Assembly (NCBI RefSeq): GCF_900102855.1
Contig: NZ_FMWD01000004.1
Span: forward strand, 16,430-80,429
Length of the DNA stretch: 64,000 nt
From: Thiohalomonas denitrificans
GTDB taxonomy: Bacteria; Pseudomonadota; Gammaproteobacteria; Thiohalomonadales; Thiohalomonadaceae
Reading direction: 5' to 3'
Shown: one piece after another, positions 26,062 to 35,022 of the stretch
Numbering within the stretch: position 1 is the stretch's first letter
Layout: the number at the start of each line of letters is the position of its first letter
The notes under the pieces: generated by a model
Databases searched by the model: none
What the model was told of the DNA's origin: nothing
What the model saw: the letters and a program-made list of their open reading frames with translations, nothing else
Made by a program: the position numbers and the translations under genes

Positions 26062-26445
26062 ATGGCTGGTCAATCATCCCGCATGGCGGCTGTCGACCTG
26101 TCGCTCTGTCTGCTGATTAATCGGGCCGGAGCCGCAAGACCGGTTCGTAGTTTCTTTATCGCAATCAGTCGCCTTGGTGACGGTGTGGTGTGGTACATCA
26201 TGATCCTGGTCTGGCCGCTGCTCTACGGCGCACCGGGGATTTCCGCTTCCCTGCACATGGGGGTGGTCGGTCTGGGCCCGAGCACCCGCAGGTGACCAAA
26301 ATCTTTACACTCCATGCGACCGCATTCCTGTTTGTTACAGTGGCCCATTTCCCCCGGGCTGTCTGGGTCATGGCGCCATTTGCCCTGTTGGTGGGCGCCT
26401 CCCGGTTACAGACTTCCGTTACCCTGCATGTCAAGGAGCAATATC
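26062..26445 (+). pseudogene. Decayed PAP2-type membrane phosphatase
   Basis: The first frame (26062-26295) encodes an N terminus like lipid phosphatases: VDLSLCLLINRAG, then PVRSFFIAISRLGDGVVWYIM. After VVGLG the frame is lost. A second frame from about 26290 reads FTLHATAFLFVTVAHFPRAVW and APFALLVGASR, the phosphatase motif-2 region where PSGHTLHA would stand. A third frame holds a possible remnant of the HYPSDV motif. The KxxxxxxRP motif is missing. So there is at least one internal deletion plus frameshifts. 26446-26859 shows no recognisable gene. Confidence 0.65.
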
Positions 26446-26859
26446 TATCCCCTGCAACTCATATGGGGCGGTGGTCAACAAAACACGGCGAACGCCTTGC
26501 AACTGGCGCCCCTGTGCGACATTGGCCTGATTCCGGAAAGCGTCTTATCGAATCGACGGAGCAGCAGCATCCCGACGATTACATTATGCTTCAGGTCACG
26601 CAACACCATCGCCGCATGGGCTTTCAGATCTTGCACATGTGGTCCGAGCTACAAACGAATCCTGTGAGTCGACCAGTCCTTCAGAGCACCAATTAAGATC
26701 GGGTAAAACAAAGTTCGTTCACTCCATCGTCGATATTGTCAGCAGACTCGACTGCCAACTTCGCCAGACTATCGAAACCGAGTCGGAGTACCGGACCGTT
26801 TCAGCCATGGGTACTTGGTCGGGATATGATTTCGTGCATCCCAGAGCTGGTCCACCCGC

Positions 26860-26890
26860 AAAAAAAGCGCCCCCGATTTCCGGGAGCGCT
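26860..26890 (-). terminator. Rho-independent terminator of the porin gene
   Basis: On the minus strand AGCGCTCCCGG pairs with CGGGGGCGCT around a short A/T loop, followed by seven T. It lies 29 bases past the porin stop. Confidence 0.85.
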
Positions 26891-26919
26891 CTGCTAGTCC
26901 AGCGGTAAATAAGTGCGAC

Positions 26920-27906
26920 CTAAAACTTGTAAACCATGCCGACGACGGCAGCACTGCCGTCGCCGTCCAGCTTGCCCTTTTTTGCCAGGCCGTCATCATC
27001 GCCACTGGCCAGTAACACATAAAGACTCGCCGCCTTGTCCATCTTATGGTTGTAGCCCAGGGCGTAGAAGGTGGGGTCCTCTTTTGCTCCGTCATCGTAG
27101 TCAAGAATGCCGTAGGAGGTCTTGAAAGTCCCCTTTTCGTTCAGCTTGAACTGGCCGCTGAGAAACATCGCGGTATCGTCATCGCCGTTCGCCCGCTCTT
27201 CCATGTCATAGACCAGTCCCAGTTTCGCCGCGCCAAAGGTAAAACCGGCGCCGAGTTTGGTGGAAGCCTCTGTAGCTTCGGGATCGGTGACGTCGTTGAT
27301 ATCCTCACGGGCCGCGGTCAGATAGAGTGGGCCGCCCTTGTAGCTGAGCATGGCGGAGACGCGGTCATTCTCGTTCTCCTCCTCCACAGCGTCGTCACCG
27401 CCGGCATAGGCCAGGCCGACCGAAAAGTTGTTGAAGCTGTTGAGATACAGGATGCTGTTCTTCGCCCGTGTATCGGTCTGAACCACGTTATTGTAATCGG
27501 CATAGGTATCACCGAAAGGGTCCAACTTGCCGGTGGCCATTTTGTGCGGCATGTCGTGATAGCCGACACGCACCTCGCCGAACCCACCTTCCAGACCGAC
27601 ATAGGTGTTGCGTGCCTTGATGAGGTCGTCGGAAGATTTGGCATTGTCACCGACGGTGTCCACCTGAAACTCCATCTGTCCTTTCATGGTCATGCCGTTG
27701 TCCAGCAGTTGATCCGCCTTGACGCCGAGACGCGAGGCGTGGGAGGTCACCGCCGTGGAATCGCTGTCGCTGGTGCCGTCATCTTCCGAGATGGCGCCGG
27801 CAGAGACATGAATTTTTCCGTAAACGGTCATCTCGGCAGCAGCGGCCCCGCTGAGACCGAGGGCGACGGCGGCGGCGATCAGGCCGTTGTGCACAGTTTT
27901 CTGCAT
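26920..27906 (-). CDS. Outer-membrane porin (Gram-negative porin family)
   Basis: A 328-residue beta-barrel. The signal peptide is 1-24 (LSGAAAA then EMTVYGKIHVS). Typical porin segments are SHASRLGVKADQLLDNGM, NTYVGLEGGFGEVRVGYHD and the aromatic C terminus GMVYKF needed for barrel assembly. It is rich in Asp/Glu loops. ATG 27906 has AGGAGAG seven bases upstream. It lies downstream of pstS, each with its own terminator, so a role in phosphate entry is suggested by position only; I saw no convincing Pho box before it. Confidence 0.9.
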   Translation of the reverse strand: MQKTVHNGLIAAAVALGLSGAAAAEMTVYGKIHVSAGAISEDDGTSDSDSTAVTSHASRLGVKADQLLDNGMTMKGQMEFQVDTVGDNAKSSDDLIKARNTYVGLEGGFGEVRVGYHDMPHKMATGKLDPFGDTYADYNNVVQTDTRAKNSILYLNSFNNFSVGLAYAGGDDAVEEENENDRVSAMLSYKGGPLYLTAAREDINDVTDPEATEASTKLGAGFTFGAAKLGLVYDMEERANGDDDTAMFLSGQFKLNEKGTFKTSYGILDYDDGAKEDPTFYALGYNHKMDKAASLYVLLASGDDDGLAKKGKLDGDGSAAVVGMVYKF

Positions 27907-28120
27907 TGCTTTTCTCTCCTGGTTAAAACGTCGATAAGCGTGTGTCGAAAGCCGCATGCAGTATTGCGAGTTAGTGTTACGCAGAGCTTACCGTTCGGTA
28001 ACAAACCAATGAAACTTCTCTGGCGGTACAAAGGTTGGCACTCGGTCCCATACGGCCTGCGCTCTATACATGCCTGTGGTAAGACGCCCACCTCACCCAC
28101 GGCGTCTGCAAAAGACACAT

Positions 28121-28155
28121 AAAAAAAACGCTCCCGGAGAAACCGGAAGCGTTTT
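28121..28155 (-). terminator. Rho-independent terminator of pstS
   Basis: On the minus strand AACGCTTCCGG pairs with CCGGGAGCGTT around a 5-base loop and runs into eight T, 21 bases after the pstS stop. Confidence 0.88.
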
Positions 28156-28175
28156 ATCAGGGCGAGCTGCAGAGA

Positions 28176-29147
28176 TTATTTCAAGGCATTCAGCGTTTCC
28201 TCAACCACACTGGCCGGCAAGGGAATATAACCATCTTTGACCACAACATTCTGACCTTGCTGAGAGAGCACCATCTTGATGAACTCGCGCTCCAGCGGCG
28301 GGAGTGGCTTGTTGGGATGCTTGTTGACGTAGACGTAGAGGAAACGGGCCAGCGGATAGTCACCCGACAGTGCATTTTCCGGCGTGGCATCGAAGAACTC
28401 GTCACCTTCCGCCCATGCCAGGGGAACAGTGCGCACACCCGATGTGTTGTAGCCGAGTCCTGAATAGCCGATGCCGTTGATGGAGCTTCCCACGGATTGC
28501 ACTACAGAAGCTGACCCGGGCTGCTCGTTGACGCCGTTCTTGAAATCTCCCTTACACAGGGCCATCTTCTTGAAGTATCCGTAGGTGCCGGAAACGGAAT
28601 TACGACCGTAGAGCTGAATGCTCTTGCTACCGAGGCTGCGATCAACCCCAACATCACTCCAGCGGGTAACATCGGCGGGAGCCCCGCACTTGCGGGTGGC
28701 GGAGAAGATGGCATCCACCTGCGGGATGGTCATGCCCTTGACCGGATTATCTTTATGAACAAATACCGCCAGCGCATCAATGGCGACCGGGACGGCGGTC
28801 GGTTTATAGCCGAACTTCTTCTGAAAACTCCCCAGCTCCTTGTCCTTCATTTTCCGGCTCATGGGACCGAGATTGGAGGTGGATTCGGCGAGTGCGGGCG
28901 GCGCAGTGGAGGAGCCGGCAGCTTGGATTTGAATGTTGACGTTGGGATATTCGCGCTTGAATTCCTCCGCCCAGAGCGTCATCAGGTTCGCCAGAGTGTC
29001 GGAGCCCACCGAAGAGATGCTGCCGGACACGCCACTGGCCCGGGTATATTCGGGAACCGCCGGGTCGACGGTCGTTTGGGCTACGGCCAGGCCACCGGCC
29101 ATGAATCCGGCCAAGCCGGTTACTGCAAGCAGTTTGAACGATTTCAT
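28176..29147 (-). CDS. pstS: Phosphate-binding protein PstS
   Basis: A 323-residue periplasmic phosphate receptor. The signal peptide is 1-23 ([13 protein letters not shown]). The mature chain has [24 protein letters not shown] and [13 protein letters not shown], the Ser/Thr-rich loops that hold phosphate, and [18 protein letters not shown]. Two Cys (about 187 and 223) could form a disulfide. GAGGAG lies six bases before the ATG. Pho-box-like repeats lie 54 to 94 bases upstream. It is not contiguous with pstCAB. Confidence 0.95.
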   Translation of the reverse strand: MKSFKLLAVTGLAGFMAGGLAVAQTTVDPAVPEYTRASGVSGSISSVGSDTLANLMTLWAEEFKREYPNVNIQIQAAGSSTAPPALAESTSNLGPMSRKMKDKELGSFQKKFGYKPTAVPVAIDALAVFVHKDNPVKGMTIPQVDAIFSATRKCGAPADVTRWSDVGVDRSLGSKSIQLYGRNSVSGTYGYFKKMALCKGDFKNGVNEQPGSASVVQSVGSSINGIGYSGLGYNTSGVRTVPLAWAEGDEFFDATPENALSGDYPLARFLYVYVNKHPNKPLPPLEREFIKMVLSQQGQNVVVKDGYIPLPASVVEETLNALK

Positions 29148-29200
29148 AGATCACTCCTCACTTCGGGTTTTGAGATGCTGAGGACATGATGGCGGGCGAA

Positions 29201-29241
29201 TATGACAGTAGCGTGACCAAGCCGTAATCGTTGGGTGACAA
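29201..29241 (-). promoter_or_regulatory. Tandem Pho-box-like repeats of pstS
   Basis: On the minus strand TTGTCAC (29241-29235), GGTCACG (29218-29212) and CTGTCATA (29208-29201) occur as PhoB-type half-sites. The last is a perfect CTGTCAT. CATCAT follows 10 bases beyond it as a possible -10. Confidence 0.55.
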
Positions 29242-30606
29242 TCAGCCCGGCCGGCGAACGCTGTCAATCCGGGTGCGGCAGATACGCGACAAGGGAAAAT
29301 CACAGGTGAAGGTGCTACCGCGACCCGGCACGCTGTCGATGCGCAGGCGCGCCTCGTACCGGTTCAAAACATGTTTGACAATCGCCAGTCCGAGACCGGT
29401 ACCGCCGCTATCCCGGGAGCGGCCCACATCAACTCGGTAAAACCGTTCCGTCAAGCGCGGGATGTGCACAGCCTCAATACCGACACCGGTGTCCGAAACC
29501 GAGTAATGGGCACCCTCCTTGTCAGACCACCAACGAATGTGGATACGCCCTTCCGCGGGCGTATAGCGAATGGCATTGGTAACCAGATTGGCAAAGGCAC
29601 TGTGTAACTCGCGCTCGGCACCGTAAAGCCCCAAATCCGCTTCGGCGTCGACACTCACCTGCTGGTCTTTCTGGACGGCAAGGTGCTCGACATCCTCACA
29701 AATCGTCGCGATGAGCGTCGGCACGGCCACCGGCTCGTCAGGGGGACGGCTACTGTCGGTCTCCAGACGCGAGAGCAGCAAAAGATCTTCGACCAGGTGT
29801 TGCATGCGAGACGCCTGCTGCTGCATCAGAACCAGTGAACGATTCCATTCACGGGTGCACTCGTCATCGGCGTCGATCATGGTTTCCAGAAATCCGCTTA
29901 CTACGGTAAGCGGCGTCCGTAACTCGTGGGAAACGTTGGCCACGAAGTCCCGCCGCATCTGTTCGAGCCGCTGCTGCTGGCTCACATCACGCAGGATCAG
30001 AAGCCGCAGGTCGCGGCCATAGGGGACCACCCGGACACTCAGCGTCATTGCCGGGTCCTTGGGTGCGGGAATCAGGATATACCCCGACTCGTTGCCTCGT
30101 TCCAGAAAATTACCGAATTCGGGATCGCGGATCAGATTGTCGATGCGCTGGCCGACATCCTGTCCCGCGTGCAGCTTGATCAGTTGCCGGGCGGCATCAT
30201 TGAACCACTGGATTTCGTCACCGGGTCCAAGCACCACCGTGGCATCCGGCATTGCCGAAGTCGCTTCCTTGAACTGACCCAGAATGGCGGCGAGGCGTCT
30301 TTTCCGGGCTCGCTCCCGCCGCCGCTTGCCGTAGAGAAGATGAAAGACTTCGCCCCAGATGCCGTTCGCCTCCGGCGGATAGTAGGTCCGTCCTTCGCGT
30401 AGCCACTTTTCGAGCCGATACAGGTGATGCAGGTGCCAAAGCAGATAGGTCAGCAGCCCGAGAAACAGGAAAACGCCCGGCCTGTCCAGGATCACGCCGA
30501 TTAGCCAGGCGCCGACCAGAATGGCACCCAGTCGGACGAATTCGGCACTCCAGGGGCGTGGCAAGGGAAGTTTACCCGTCAGGTGAAAAACGGTAGCCGG
30601 CGCCAC
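29242..30606 (-). CDS. phoR: Phosphate regulon sensor kinase PhoR
   Basis: A 454-residue kinase. Two close hydrophobic segments (about 25-56) anchor it, with no large periplasmic domain, as in PhoR. A PAS domain (about 110-205) follows, with [19 protein letters not shown]. HisKA is [21 protein letters not shown], and HATPase has [20 protein letters not shown] and [17 protein letters not shown]. The GTG start at 30606 overlaps the phoB end by 35 bases and has only a weak ribosome site, so coupling to phoB translation is likely. Confidence 0.94.
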   Translation of the reverse strand: MAPATVFHLTGKLPLPRPWSAEFVRLGAILVGAWLIGVILDRPGVFLFLGLLTYLLWHLHHLYRLEKWLREGRTYYPPEANGIWGEVFHLLYGKRRRERARKRRLAAILGQFKEATSAMPDATVVLGPGDEIQWFNDAARQLIKLHAGQDVGQRIDNLIRDPEFGNFLERGNESGYILIPAPKDPAMTLSVRVVPYGRDLRLLILRDVSQQQRLEQMRRDFVANVSHELRTPLTVVSGFLETMIDADDECTREWNRSLVLMQQQASRMQHLVEDLLLLSRLETDSSRPPDEPVAVPTLIATICEDVEHLAVQKDQQVSVDAEADLGLYGAERELHSAFANLVTNAIRYTPAEGRIHIRWWSDKEGAHYSVSDTGVGIEAVHIPRLTERFYRVDVGRSRDSGGTGLGLAIVKHVLNRYEARLRIDSVPGRGSTFTCDFPLSRICRTRIDSVRRPG

Positions 30607-31264
30607 GAACCGTCTGAATCAGACTATCGTGGCCACTCGGGATCAGTGCCTTGCGCAGTCGGCGAATATGCACGTCGACCGTACGCTCCTCCACGACCGC
30701 ACCGCGACTCCACACCCTGTCGAGCAGTTGCGAACGACTGTAGACCCGCTCCGGGTGAGACATGAAGAAATGCAACAGCCGAAACTCGGTCGGCCCCACA
30801 TCAAGGGGCTGCTCATTGGCGCTCACGCGATGGCTTTGCGCATCCAGCTTCAACCCCTCCGCCGAGAATATTCCTTCGAGATTATCCGGGGAGGCGCGCC
30901 GCAGGACGGCGTTGATGCGCGCGATCAGTTCCCGGGGAGAAAAGGGTTTGGTGATGTAGTCATCCGCTCCCACCTCGAGGCCGCGAACGCGATCATCCTC
31001 CTCGCTACGGGCGGTCAGCATGATAATCGGCAGATCTTTGGTGTAGTCGTCTTTTTGTAAACGACGGGCCAGTTCGATACCGCTGGCGCCAGGCAGCATC
31101 CAGTCGAGCAGCAGCAGATCCGGTCGCCGATCGGCCAAAACACGATCGGCTTCCGCCGCGTCACCGGCCTCCAGGGTTTCGAAGCCGGCACGCGCCAGCG
31201 CCATCACCACCATGGTGCGGATGGCCGGCTCGTCCTCAACCAGCAGAATGCATTTGCCTGTCAT
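30572..31264 (-). CDS. phoB: Phosphate regulon response regulator PhoB
   Basis: A 230-residue OmpR-family regulator. The acidic pocket is E10-D11, phospho-acceptor D54 is in [13 protein letters not shown], and [16 protein letters not shown] follows. The winged helix has [21 protein letters not shown] and [13 protein letters not shown], a close match to PhoB recognition-helix sequence. ATG 31264 has GAGGAT nearby. It is the first gene of phoBR with a Pho box of its own, so autoregulation is expected. Confidence 0.96.
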   Translation of the reverse strand: MTGKCILLVEDEPAIRTMVVMALARAGFETLEAGDAAEADRVLADRRPDLLLLDWMLPGASGIELARRLQKDDYTKDLPIIMLTARSEEDDRVRGLEVGADDYITKPFSPRELIARINAVLRRASPDNLEGIFSAEGLKLDAQSHRVSANEQPLDVGPTEFRLLHFFMSHPERVYSRSQLLDRVWSRGAVVEERTVDVHIRRLRKALIPSGHDSLIQTVRGAGYRFSPDG

Positions 31265-31296
31265 ATCCTCGCAACACCATTGCAACGGTCGCTGCC

Positions 31297-31331
31297 ATTT
31301 TAAAGCCCCGTATATGACAAGGGTGTGACAC
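31297..31331 (-). promoter_or_regulatory. Pho box and -10 of phoBR
   Basis: On the minus strand GTGTCACACCCTTGTCAT (31331-31314) matches 12 of 18 positions of the PhoB consensus, with TGTCA repeated at 11-bp spacing. TAAAAT (31302-31297) follows after 11 bases as a -10, 33 bases before the phoB ATG. Confidence 0.7.
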
Positions 31332-31394
31332 GGCGGATCGCTCTCTGCCAATCCGCATCTCTGCAATAAATCCGTTTTGCCTTTTCCGAACCGG

Positions 31395-33248
31395 TTACTT
31401 CTCCAATTGGCTAACGTCCCGTACCGCGCCACGAGCGGCAGAGGTGGTCATCGCCGCGTAGGCCTTCAACGCGTCGGATACCTGGCGCTCCCGGTCAACC
31501 GGCTTCCAGGCTTTGGGGCCCCTGGCCTGCATCGCTTCGCGGCGCTGGCCCAGCTCCTCATCGGAGAGGGCGACACGGATGGAGCGATTGGGGATATCGA
31601 TTTCGATGGTATCGCCGGATTCCACCAGGCCGATGGCGCCACCTTCAGCCGCTTCCGGTGAAACGTGGCCGATGGAGAGTCCCGAGGTGCCGCCCGAGAA
31701 GCGCCCGTCGGTCAGCAGCGCACACGCCTTGCCCAGCCCCATGGATTTGATATAGGAGGTGGGATAGAGCATCTCCTGCATGCCGGGTCCGCCGCGCGGC
31801 CCCTCGTAGCGGATGATCACCACGTCGCCGGCCTTGACCTCGCCACTGAGGATCTTCTCCACCGCCTCCTCCTGGGCCTCGCAGATCACCGCCGGGCCGG
31901 AGAACTTGAGGATCGACTCGTCCACCCCCGCGGTCTTCACCACGCAACCCTCCTCGGCGATATTGCCGTAGAGCACGGCCAAGCCGCCCTCCTTGGAGAA
32001 GGCGTGTTCCATGTCGCGAATGCAGCCGTTCTCCCGATCCAGGTCAAGGCTGGCGTAGCGTTTGTCCTGACTGAACGCCTGTTGGGTCGGTACACCGCCG
32101 GGTGCCGCCTGATAGAAGGTCCAGCGTTTGGCATCCCGGGTACGGCGCACATCCCACAGGTCAATGGCCTCGCCGATGGAGCCAGCGTGCACGGTGGGCA
32201 CATCGCGGTGCAGCAGGCCGCCACGCTCCATCTCACCGAGGATCGCCATGATGCCGCCGGCGCGGTGTACATCCTCGATATGATACTGCGGGGTGGCCGG
32301 CGCCACCTGGCACAGGTGCGGCACCCTGCGGGAAAGCCGATCGATATCCGCCATAGTGAACTCGACCTCGCCCTCGCGGGCCGCGGCCAGCAGGTGCAGA
32401 ATCGTATTCGTGGAGCCGCCCATGGCGATATCGAGGCTCATGGCGTTCTCGAAGGCCTCGAAGGTGGCGATGGAGCGCGGCAGTACCGAAGCGTCGTCTT
32501 CCTCGTACCAGCGCTTGGCGAGGGCCACCACCATGCGCCCTGCCTCCTTGAACAGCCGCTCACGATCGGCGTGGGTCGCCAGCAGTGTACCGTTACCGGG
32601 CAAGGAGAGCCCCAGGGCCTCGGTGAGGCAGTTCATGGAGTTGGCCGTGAACATGCCGGAACAGGAGCCGCAGGTGGGACAGGCGGAGCGCTCCAGGGTC
32701 TCCACGTCTTCATCCGTTTCGTTGGGGTCGGCCGCCGCCACCATGGCGTCCACCAGGTCCAGGTGCACCTCACCGCCCTTCACCACCGCCTTTCCCGCCT
32801 CCATCGGCCCGCCGGAGACGAAGATGGTGGGGATGTTCAGACGCATCGCGGCGTTCAACATCCCGGGGGTGATCTTGTCGCAGTTGGAGATGCACACCAG
32901 AGCGTCCGCACAGTGGGCATTCACCATGTACTCCACCGAATCGGCGATGATCTCCCGCGAGGGCAGGGAGTAGAGCATGCCGCCGTGACCCATGGCGATG
33001 CCGTCATCAACGGCGATGGTATTGAACTCCTTGGCTACCCCGCCGGCTGCCTCGATCTCCCGCGCCACCAGTTGGCCCATATCCTTGAGATGGACATGGC
33101 CCGGCACGAACTGGGTAAAGGAATTGGCGATGGCGATGATCGGCTTGCTGCCGAAATCGTCGTCTTTCATACCGGTGGCACGCCAGAGGGCGCGGGCGCC
33201 GGCCATGTTGCGGCCGTGAGTCGAGGTCCAGGAGCGATAGCGCGGCAT
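31395..33248 (-). CDS. ilvD: Dihydroxy-acid dehydratase
   Basis: A 617-residue enzyme of the E. coli IlvD size. Fe-S cluster Cys are in [11 protein letters not shown] and [19 protein letters not shown]. Other conserved parts are [26 protein letters not shown] and [22 protein letters not shown]. It makes the 2-keto acid precursors of valine, leucine and isoleucine. ATG 33248 with AAAGG eight bases upstream fits the family start ([20 protein letters not shown]). It is upstream of phoB on the same strand but separated by 130 bases and the Pho box. Confidence 0.97.
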   Translation of the reverse strand: MPRYRSWTSTHGRNMAGARALWRATGMKDDDFGSKPIIAIANSFTQFVPGHVHLKDMGQLVAREIEAAGGVAKEFNTIAVDDGIAMGHGGMLYSLPSREIIADSVEYMVNAHCADALVCISNCDKITPGMLNAAMRLNIPTIFVSGGPMEAGKAVVKGGEVHLDLVDAMVAAADPNETDEDVETLERSACPTCGSCSGMFTANSMNCLTEALGLSLPGNGTLLATHADRERLFKEAGRMVVALAKRWYEEDDASVLPRSIATFEAFENAMSLDIAMGGSTNTILHLLAAAREGEVEFTMADIDRLSRRVPHLCQVAPATPQYHIEDVHRAGGIMAILGEMERGGLLHRDVPTVHAGSIGEAIDLWDVRRTRDAKRWTFYQAAPGGVPTQQAFSQDKRYASLDLDRENGCIRDMEHAFSKEGGLAVLYGNIAEEGCVVKTAGVDESILKFSGPAVICEAQEEAVEKILSGEVKAGDVVIIRYEGPRGGPGMQEMLYPTSYIKSMGLGKACALLTDGRFSGGTSGLSIGHVSPEAAEGGAIGLVESGDTIEIDIPNRSIRVALSDEELGQRREAMQARGPKAWKPVDRERQVSDALKAYAAMTTSAARGAVRDVSQLEK

Positions 33249-33293
33249 GGGGAAACCTTTCTGTTGAAAAATGCGAATCAGCATCCGGTTTGG

Positions 33294-33348
33294 GAGCCTG
33301 TCCGATAGCGACCATCGCAGTAGGTCAGTCTGTTCTCGGACAGACTCC
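33294..33348. repeat. Fragment of the GAGCCTGTCCGA element
   Basis: GAGCCTGTCCGA at 33294-33305 and TCTCGGACAGACTCC at 33334-33348 are inverted arms related to the ends of the 215-bp element at 50014-50228, here with only a short interior. A single arm also occurs near 51344-51359. Confidence 0.6.
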
Positions 33349-33499
33349 GAGCCGGCCGGTAATCGGAATAGGATACCAGAGGGGAGAGCGACTGGGGACT
33401 GGGCTTCGAGACAGAACCTGCCGGGGTTCCGAACTTAACCGGCTGAGGCGGCCTTCGCGCCAGCGGAAGATTTCGGGCGGGGAACGCCGAGAAGGCAGC

Positions 33500-33535
33500 A
33501 AAAAAATTCTGCACGCGCGGGGTCCACGCGTGCAG
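33500..33535 (-). terminator. Rho-independent terminator of the peptidoglycan-binding protein gene
   Basis: On the minus strand CTGCACGCG pairs with CGCGTGCAG around a 9-base loop and runs into AATTTTTTT. Confidence 0.88.
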
Positions 33536-33546
33536 AAGATGAGTTA

Positions 33547-34080
33547 CTACATGCCCGAAGGAGAGGAAGGGCGTTCGCCGGCACCACCGTCCTGCATGGC
33601 CCCGCCGTCCTGCATGCCGTCCTGCATGGCACCACCGTCCTGCATGGGGTCCTGCATGGTACCGCCATCCTGCAGACCGGTATCCGCACCCTCTTCACTC
33701 TCGACGAAAGCCGCGAACTCGGAGGACTCGGGATCGAGGCCGAGGGCATCGACAGTATCGCGATCGATTTCACCCGTCGCCTGCATGCCTTCCGCTTCCT
33801 GGAACTCGCTCAGGGCACTCTGGGTCAGTGGGCCCCAGATCCCATCTTCGGGACCGGCAGAGTAGCCTTCGCGATTCAGCGCCTCCTGCAGCTGCAGGAT
33901 AGCATCCGAACGCTCACCCCGGGCGGGCTGCTGCTCTCCGGCCCCCGGCTGATCCATCGCACCCTGCTGCGCCGAACCGGGAGAGTACGCTCCCCCCGAC
34001 TGTTCACCTGCTGCGTGGACCAGCGGCGCCGACATCAGCGCGGCCGCTGCACACAGTCCGAGAATGGGTTTGAATTGCAT
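33547..34080 (-). CDS. Secreted peptidoglycan-binding-domain protein with MQDGG repeats
   Basis: A 177-residue periplasmic protein. The signal peptide is 1-24. A Gln/Gly-rich linker precedes a PG_binding_1 domain (about 60-112: ILQLQEALNREGYSAGPEDGIWG, LSEFQEAEGM, VDALGL). The C-terminal tail (about 136-165) repeats MQDGG units, encoded by a minisatellite (about 33590-33675) of TCCTGCAT-bearing units whose copy number may vary. GGAGGTGA lies five bases before the ATG. It is likely attached to the cell wall; the function of the tail is unknown. Confidence 0.85.
   Translation of the reverse strand: MQFKPILGLCAAAALMSAPLVHAAGEQSGGAYSPGSAQQGAMDQPGAGEQQPARGERSDAILQLQEALNREGYSAGPEDGIWGPLTQSALSEFQEAEGMQATGEIDRDTVDALGLDPESSEFAAFVESEEGADTGLQDGGTMQDPMQDGGAMQDGMQDGGAMQDGGAGERPSSPSGM
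33590..33675. repeat. Coding minisatellite (MQDGG units)
   Basis: TCCTGCATGG-type units repeat six times with 9- to 18-base spacing, all in multiples of three so the frame is kept. Confidence 0.7.
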
Positions 34081-34195
34081 TATTCACCTCCGTGTGGATT
34101 TAACGGCGCGTGCTTGCGCCTCCCGAAAGCGTATACGGAACGGCAACGGATTCAAGGCGTGCCGGAGACCGGTTGTGACGCAGTTCTCAAATCAA

Positions 34196-34352
34196 GGCTT
34201 ATCGCGGCTTCCGTCTCTCCTACGGGGGAGTGAGGGCTATCGCGGCTTCCGCGCTCCTACGGAGGTGTGAGGGTTATCGCGGCTTCCGCCGCTCCTACAT
34301 TTAGGCTTCAGGTGGTGGTCGTGCACCCCTGTAGGAGCGGCGGAAGCCGCGA
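34196..34352. repeat. REP cluster upstream of the RAYT gene
   Basis: Three direct copies of ATCGCGGCTTCCGCCGCTCCTAC (34201, 34239 and 34273; the first two imperfect) and one inverted copy, GTAGGAGCGGCGGAAGCCGC, at about 34331-34350. The last two form an inverted pair with about 35 bases between them, a BIME-like unit. Confidence 0.9.
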
Positions 34353-34411
34353 TTCCCTGGAGGAACAGCAAAACCCACGGTACAATCTCGGCAAAAACCA
34401 CTCATTGTGCA

Positions 34412-34885
34412 ATGGAATCTGCCAACCACCAGTCACCTCACGTGTCCGCCCTACGCCGTGGGCGCTTCTCCGAACCTGGCCGCATTTATCTAGTCACCAC
34501 CGCCACCAACCACCGACGCCCTCTGTTCACCGATTTTCATCTCTCCCGGCTCGCTATCAAGGAGCTGCGGCAGAGCGACATGCGCGGACGTTGCGAGACG
34601 CTGGCCTTCGTGCTCATGCCCAACCATCTGCATTGGCTGCTTCAGCTCAGAGATACCGACCTTTCGCGGCTGCTGAGGCTTTTCAAGGCGCACTCCGGGA
34701 AGGTAATTAATGCGGCATGCGGCACACCGGCGCATCGCATTTGGCAACCGGGGTTTCATGATCACGCGCTGCGCAAGGAAGAGGACATCGTCAAGGTTGC
34801 ACGCTACGTCATCGCCAACCCGCTCCGTGCCGGCCTGGTCAGGCGGGTTGGCGACTATCCGCACTGGGACGCTGTCTGGTTGTAG
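34412..34885 (+). CDS. REP-associated tyrosine transposase (RAYT)
   Basis: A 157-residue HUH single-strand transposase of the Y1/IS200-like TnpA_REP group. The N terminus has LRRGRFSEPGRIYLVTTATNHR. The HUH motif is H72-L-H74 in VLMPNHLHWLLQL. Catalytic Tyr132 is in VARYVIANPLRAGLVRRV. WQPGFHDHALRKEEDI is also conserved. It is flanked on both sides by REP pairs that bear the GTAG tetranucleotide such enzymes recognise. The reading frame is complete, so it may be active and responsible for REP spread in this genome (inference). Confidence 0.93.
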   Translation: MESANHQSPHVSALRRGRFSEPGRIYLVTTATNHRRPLFTDFHLSRLAIKELRQSDMRGRCETLAFVLMPNHLHWLLQLRDTDLSRLLRLFKAHSGKVINAACGTPAHRIWQPGFHDHALRKEEDIVKVARYVIANPLRAGLVRRVGDYPHWDAVWL

Positions 34886-34901
34886 GCAGATGAGAGGTAG
34901 T

Positions 34902-35020
34902 TTTCGCGGCTTCCGCCGCTCCTACGGGGACGGGTGAGGGCTATCGCGGCTTCCGCCGCTCCTACATTCGGGCACCAGGTGGCTGCCGTGCCCACCTGTA
35001 GGAGCGGCGGAAGCCGCGAT
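34902..35020. repeat. REP cluster downstream of the RAYT gene
   Basis: Direct copies at about 34902-34923 and 34941-34964, and an inverted copy at about 34998-35018. The last two are an inverted pair with the same geometry and interior sequence as the upstream cluster, so RAYT plus its two BIMEs form a symmetrical unit of about 820 bp. Confidence 0.9.
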
Positions 35021-35022
35021 AA

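Noticed and set aside
26446-26859. Possible small genes after the PAP2 remnant
   Set aside because: Open frames have no ribosome site, no domain and unlike composition; likely decayed sequence.
27940-28020. Possible Pho box before the porin gene
   Set aside because: The best window matches about half the consensus positions and has no 11-bp repeat of TGTCA.
31665-33308. A 547-codon plus-strand open frame
   Set aside because: Antisense to ilvD, with no recognisable domain.
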